Made by a program: the position numbers and the translations under genes. This document shows, one piece after another, positions 60,901 to 64,000 of a DNA stretch of 64,000 bases. Source of the stretch: DASSKA01 sp035690905 (GTDB lineage Bacteria; Actinomycetota; Actinomycetes; Propionibacteriales; Nocardioidaceae); assembly GCA_035690905.1 (NCBI GenBank), contig DASSKA010000009.1:1-64000 (forward strand), read 5' to 3'. The notes below the pieces were generated by a model, which saw only the letters and a program-made list of their open reading frames with translations, was not told the DNA's origin and ran no database searches. How positions within the stretch are numbered: the stretch's first letter is position 1; every line of letters starts with the position of its first letter.

Positions 60901-61281
60901 CTACTGGCCGTGCGGGGCGGCCCCTCCGGTGGGCGGGCCGTCCAACAGCGCCCGCTCGGCCTTCTCCCGGTCGATGCGCTCCCCCATCAGGTACGCCGTG
61001 GTCCACAGCGCGGCGAACACCACACCCAGGACGAACATCAGCGACACCACGAAGCCCAGCCCGATCGACACCGCCTGGATCAGCCAGCCGAGCCAGAAAC
61101 CGACCCGGCTGCGGAGCAGACCGGCGGTCAGCACGCAGGCCACGGCCAGCCCGATCCCGATGCCGAACGCGGTGGCGAACCCGGCGTCGGTGAGTCCCGT
61201 CATCACCAGCCCGGCGAGGAAGAGCGTGACGGCCTGGAGCACGAGCATGCCCGCGCACATGGACCGGCGCACCGAACGCAT
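60901..61281 (-). CDS. DUF4233 membrane protein
   Basis: A 126-aa membrane protein with four helices beginning R-R-S-M-C-A-G-M-L-V-L-Q-A-V-T-L, the DUF4233 signature. Its function is unknown, but it is constantly found between folC and ndk in actinobacteria. ATG 61281 overlaps the folC stop as TGATG. Confidence 0.9.
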   Translation of the reverse strand: MRSVRRSMCAGMLVLQAVTLFLAGLVMTGLTDAGFATAFGIGIGLAVACVLTAGLLRSRVGFWLGWLIQAVSIGLGFVVSLMFVLGVVFAALWTTAYLMGERIDREKAERALLDGPPTGGAAPHGQ

Positions 61282-62663
61282 CAGCGGCCGTCCCGGCCGC
61301 GGGGCCGCAACATGGCCCGGGCCTCCCCGACGGTGATCACCGATCCGGTGACCAGCACGCCTCCTGAGCCGATCGCCTCGCCGAACGCACCCCCGGCCTC
61401 GGCGAGCGTCGCCCCCTGCTCGATGGCGTCCTCCAGCCGACGCGCGACGTGCACCCGGTCGACACCGTAGATGCCGCGGGCCACCTCGGCGAGCTCCTCG
61501 GCGGGCATCGCCCGGTCGGTGGAGTTCTGCGTGCAGACGATGGCGGCGAACACCGGTTCGAACGCGGCCAGCACGCCCTCGTAGTCCTTGTCGGCCATCA
61601 CCCCGACCACGCCGACCAACGGGCTGAACGTGAACGAGTCCTGCACCCCCTCCGCGGTGGCCGCCGCGCCGTGCGGGTTGTGCGCGGCGTCCAGCACGAT
61701 CGTGGGGCTGCGCCGGATCACCTCCAGCCGTCCCGGGGAGGTGACCTGCTCGAACGCCTCCTGCACCACCTCCGCCCCGAGCGGCTCACCCCCGGCGAAC
61801 GCCTCGACCGCCGCCAGGGCGAGGACGGCGTTGTGGGCCTGGTGGGGGCCGTACAACGGGAGGAACACCTCGTCGTACTCCGCCCGGAGCCCCTGCAGCC
61901 GCACCATCTGGCCGCCGACCGCGGGCACCCGGTGCGTCACGGCGAAGTCCACCCCTTCGCGAAGCGCCGTCGCGCCGACCTCGGTGGCCCGCGCGAGCAG
62001 CACCTCCTCCGCACCGGGCGGCTGCGTGGCCATCACCACGGTGGCGCCGGGCTTGATGATCCCGGCCTTCTCCACCGCGATCGCACCCGGGGTGTCCCCA
62101 AGCAGGCGGGAGTGGTCGACGTCGACGGGGGTGACCACGGCGACCCTGCCGTCGGCCACGTTGGTCGCGTCCCAGGCGCCGCCCAGGCCGACCTCGACCA
62201 CCGCGGCGTCCACGGGGGCGTCGGCGAACGTCGCGTAGGCCATCCCGACCACGGTCTCGAAGAACGACAGCGGGTGGACGCTCTCGGCGTCGACCATCTC
62301 GAGATAGGGGGCGATGTCGTTGTAGGCGTCGAGGAAGGCGTCCTCGGAGAGCGCCTCGCCGTCGACCGAGATGCGCTCGGTCATCGACTCCAGGTGCGGG
62401 CTGGTGAATCGTCCGGTGCGGAGCCCCATCGCCCGCAACAGTGCGTCGATCATCCTGGAGGTGCTGGTCTTGCCGTTGGTGCCGGTCAGGTGCACCACCG
62501 GGTAGGCGTGCTGCGGGTCGCCGAGCAGCTCGGTCAGCGCCCGGATCCGGTCGAGGCTCGGATCCAGGCGGGTCTCCGGCCACCGGGCGAGCAGGGCCCG
62601 CTCGGCCGCGGCGTAGGACTCGACGGGGTGGGCAGGGCCGAGCGCAGAGGGGGTGTCGGACAT
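61281..62663 (-). CDS. folC: Folylpolyglutamate synthase/dihydrofolate synthase
   Basis: A 460-aa Mur-ligase-family enzyme adding glutamate to folates. The ATP loop is L-T-G-T-N-G-K-T-S-T-S near 60, followed by F-T-S-P-H-L, E-V-G-L-G-G-x-x-D-A-T-N and the late L-D-A-A-H-N-P-H-G. ATG 62663 is 9 nt from a TAGACT hexamer, so the mRNA may be leaderless. Divergent from valS through a symmetric promoter region. Confidence 0.95.
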   Translation of the reverse strand: MSDTPSALGPAHPVESYAAAERALLARWPETRLDPSLDRIRALTELLGDPQHAYPVVHLTGTNGKTSTSRMIDALLRAMGLRTGRFTSPHLESMTERISVDGEALSEDAFLDAYNDIAPYLEMVDAESVHPLSFFETVVGMAYATFADAPVDAAVVEVGLGGAWDATNVADGRVAVVTPVDVDHSRLLGDTPGAIAVEKAGIIKPGATVVMATQPPGAEEVLLARATEVGATALREGVDFAVTHRVPAVGGQMVRLQGLRAEYDEVFLPLYGPHQAHNAVLALAAVEAFAGGEPLGAEVVQEAFEQVTSPGRLEVIRRSPTIVLDAAHNPHGAAATAEGVQDSFTFSPLVGVVGVMADKDYEGVLAAFEPVFAAIVCTQNSTDRAMPAEELAEVARGIYGVDRVHVARRLEDAIEQGATLAEAGGAFGEAIGSGGVLVTGSVITVGEARAMLRPRGRDGR

Positions 62664-62675
62664 CGCGTGTCGAGT

Positions 62676-62729
62676 CTACGGTCCGGAGCGCGGCCAACTG
62701 AGTCGCACCCGATCGGAGGCGGACCGTAG
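62676..62729. promoter_or_regulatory. Symmetric divergent promoter region of folC and valS
   Basis: CTACGGTCCG (62676-62685) and CGGACCGTAG (62720-62729) are perfect 10-bp inverted repeats 34 bp apart. Each runs into a -10-like hexamer for its own gene (TAGACT for folC, TAGGAT for valS) placed 8-9 nt before the start codon. They could be twin binding sites for one regulator or a duplicated core promoter. Confidence 0.55.
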
Positions 62730-62740
62730 GATTTCGGGTC

Positions 62741-64000
62741 ATGACCAGCGAGCCCTTCACCGCAGACCTGCCCGAGACGACCAGCGGCCCCGGCCGTGCC
62801 GTCGTCGTACCGGACAAGCCCGCGCTGGAGGGCCTGGAGAGCAAGTGGTCCAAGATCTGGCAGGAGGACGGCACCTACTCCTTCGACCGGAGCCGGCGGC
62901 GCGAGGAGATCTTCTCCATCGACACCCCACCGCCGACGGTGTCCGGGTCGCTGCACGTGGGGCACGTGTTCTCCTACACCCACACCGACCTGATCGCCAG
63001 GTTCCAGCGGATGCGTGGCAAGGAGGTCTTCTACCCGATGGGGTGGGACGACAACGGCCTGCCCACCGAGCGCCGGGTGCAGAACTTCTTCGGCGTCCGC
63101 TGCGACCCCACGCTTCCCTACGACCCGGACTACACCCCGCCGGAGAAGCCGGACCCGAAGCGCCAGGTGCCGATCAGCCGGCCGAACTTCATCGAGCTGT
63201 GCGAGCAGCTGGTCCGCGACGACGAGAAGGTCTTCGAGGCGTTGTGGCGCACCCTCGGGCTGTCCGTCGACTGGTCGCAGCACTACACCACCATCGGGGG
63301 CAAGGCGCGGACCGCCTCGCAGCGGGCCTTCCTGCGCAACTTCGCGCGCGGCGAGGCGTACCTGCAGGAGTCGCCGACCCTGTGGGACGTCACCTTCCAG
63401 ACCGCGGTGGCGCAGGCGGAGCTCGAGGCCCGTGAGTACGCCGGCCACTACCACCGGGTCGCCTTCCACCAGCCCGACGGCTCGCCGCTGTTCATCGAGA
63501 CCACCCGTCCGGAGCTGATTCCCGCGGTCGTCGCGCTGATCGCGCACCCCGACGACGAGCGCTACCAGCCGCTGTTCGGCACGACGGTGGCCTCGCCCGT
63601 GTTCGGGGTGGAGATCCCGGTGCTGGCCCACCCGGCCGCGGAGCCGGACAAGGGCGCCGGCATCGCGATGTGCTGCACCTTCGGCGACCTCACCGACGTG
63701 CAGTGGTGGCGCGAGCTGCGGCTTCCGGTGCGCACCGTGATCGGCCGGGACGGTCGGCTGCACCGGGACACCCCGGAGTGGCTCTCGCACGAGCCCGCCG
63801 CCGCGGCGTACTCCCAGCTGGCGGGGAAGACCACGTTCAGCGCCCGCGAGGCGATGGTGGGGCTGCTGCGGGAGAGCGGCGACCTGGACGGCGAGCCGAA
63901 GCCGACGCAGCGGATGACGAACTTCTACGAGAAGGGCGACAAGCCGCTCGAGATCGTCGCCACCCGGCAGTGGTACATCCGCAACGGCGGCCGCGACCGG
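62741..64000 (+). CDS. valS: Valine--tRNA ligase, N-terminal part (runs off window)
   Basis: The first 420 residues of a class I aminoacyl-tRNA synthetase. The HIGH motif appears as S-G-S-L-H-V-G-H near residue 69, then M-G-W-D-D-N-G-L-P-T-E-R-R-V-Q, typical of ValRS, and the editing-domain start F-I-E-T-T-R-P-E-L-I-P-A. The KMSKS part lies beyond the edge. Divergent from folC with a possibly leaderless start at ATG 62741. Confidence 0.96.
   Translation, partial: MTSEPFTADLPETTSGPGRAVVVPDKPALEGLESKWSKIWQEDGTYSFDRSRRREEIFSIDTPPPTVSGSLHVGHVFSYTHTDLIARFQRMRGKEVFYPMGWDDNGLPTERRVQNFFGVRCDPTLPYDPDYTPPEKPDPKRQVPISRPNFIELCEQLVRDDEKVFEALWRTLGLSVDWSQHYTTIGGKARTASQRAFLRNFARGEAYLQESPTLWDVTFQTAVAQAELEAREYAGHYHRVAFHQPDGSPLFIETTRPELIPAVVALIAHPDDERYQPLFGTTVASPVFGVEIPVLAHPAAEPDKGAGIAMCCTFGDLTDVQWWRELRLPVRTVIGRDGRLHRDTPEWLSHEPAAAAYSQLAGKTTFSAREAMVGLLRESGDLDGEPKPTQRMTNFYEKGDKPLEIVATRQWYIRNGGRDR

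Overview
The window is high-GC DNA (strong G/C preference at third codon positions, many GTG starts, frequent 4-nt GTGA/ATGA and 5-nt TGATG overlaps, leaderless-looking promoters) from an actinobacterium. Gene content and the repeated TCGTACGA/GTCGTAC octamer suggest a Nocardioides-like member of the Nocardioidaceae. The taxon is an inference; no 16S gene is present. The whole window looks chromosomal: it is full of housekeeping genes and holds no phage, plasmid, IS or CRISPR signature.

Layout. 1-6000: a partial acetamidase/formamidase gene, an acyl-CoA synthetase, a DapB-like reductase that lacks the usual catalytic histidine, a MOSC protein, a possibly frameshifted small gene and a DUF222/HNH protein. 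6200-14500: small metabolic and regulatory genes (NUDIX-like, two methyltransferases, cupin with divergent TetR, threonine-aldolase-like enzyme, a divergent aldo/keto reductase pair, an ArsR/SRPBCC pair, an APH-type kinase). 14480-24250: lepA, two tandem APH-fold genes, rpsT, holA, comEC, comEA, degV. 24300-30750: an NAD(P)-binding protein, a block of 29-bp tandem repeats and hairpins, leuS with a leucine leader peptide and terminator, galE, an SDR and a 17M-domain protein. 30812-35071: a seven-gene Mrp/Mbh-type cation antiporter module. 35100-38500: a luciferase-like monooxygenase relic, DUF1203, DUF1330, an IlvD/Edd-family dehydratase and tRNA-Ala(GGC). 38550-45470: histidine phosphatase, rsfS, nadD, a 48-aa membrane peptide, a winged-helix protein, proB, obg, rpmA, rplU. 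45800-53780: ribonuclease E/G, DUF2344 protein, MFS transporter, a radical SAM protein. 53816-59651: the cell-elongation cluster rodA-mrdA-mreD-mreC-mreB. 59741-64000: PPOX-type flavoprotein, ndk, DUF4233, folC and the 5' part of valS.

How the genes work together. Three conserved blocks dominate: ribosome and translation genes (lepA, rpsT, rplU, rpmA, obg, rsfS, leuS, valS, RNase E); envelope growth (mreBCD, PBP2, RodA); and DNA uptake/replication (comEA, comEC, holA). The most notable points are the Mbh-ordered antiporter operon that lacks the large MrpA antiporter domain, the leuS attenuator-like leader, two divergent gene pairs with symmetric or overlapping promoters, an operator embedded between the -35 and -10 of a leaderless arsR-type gene, and the 29-bp tandem repeat array.
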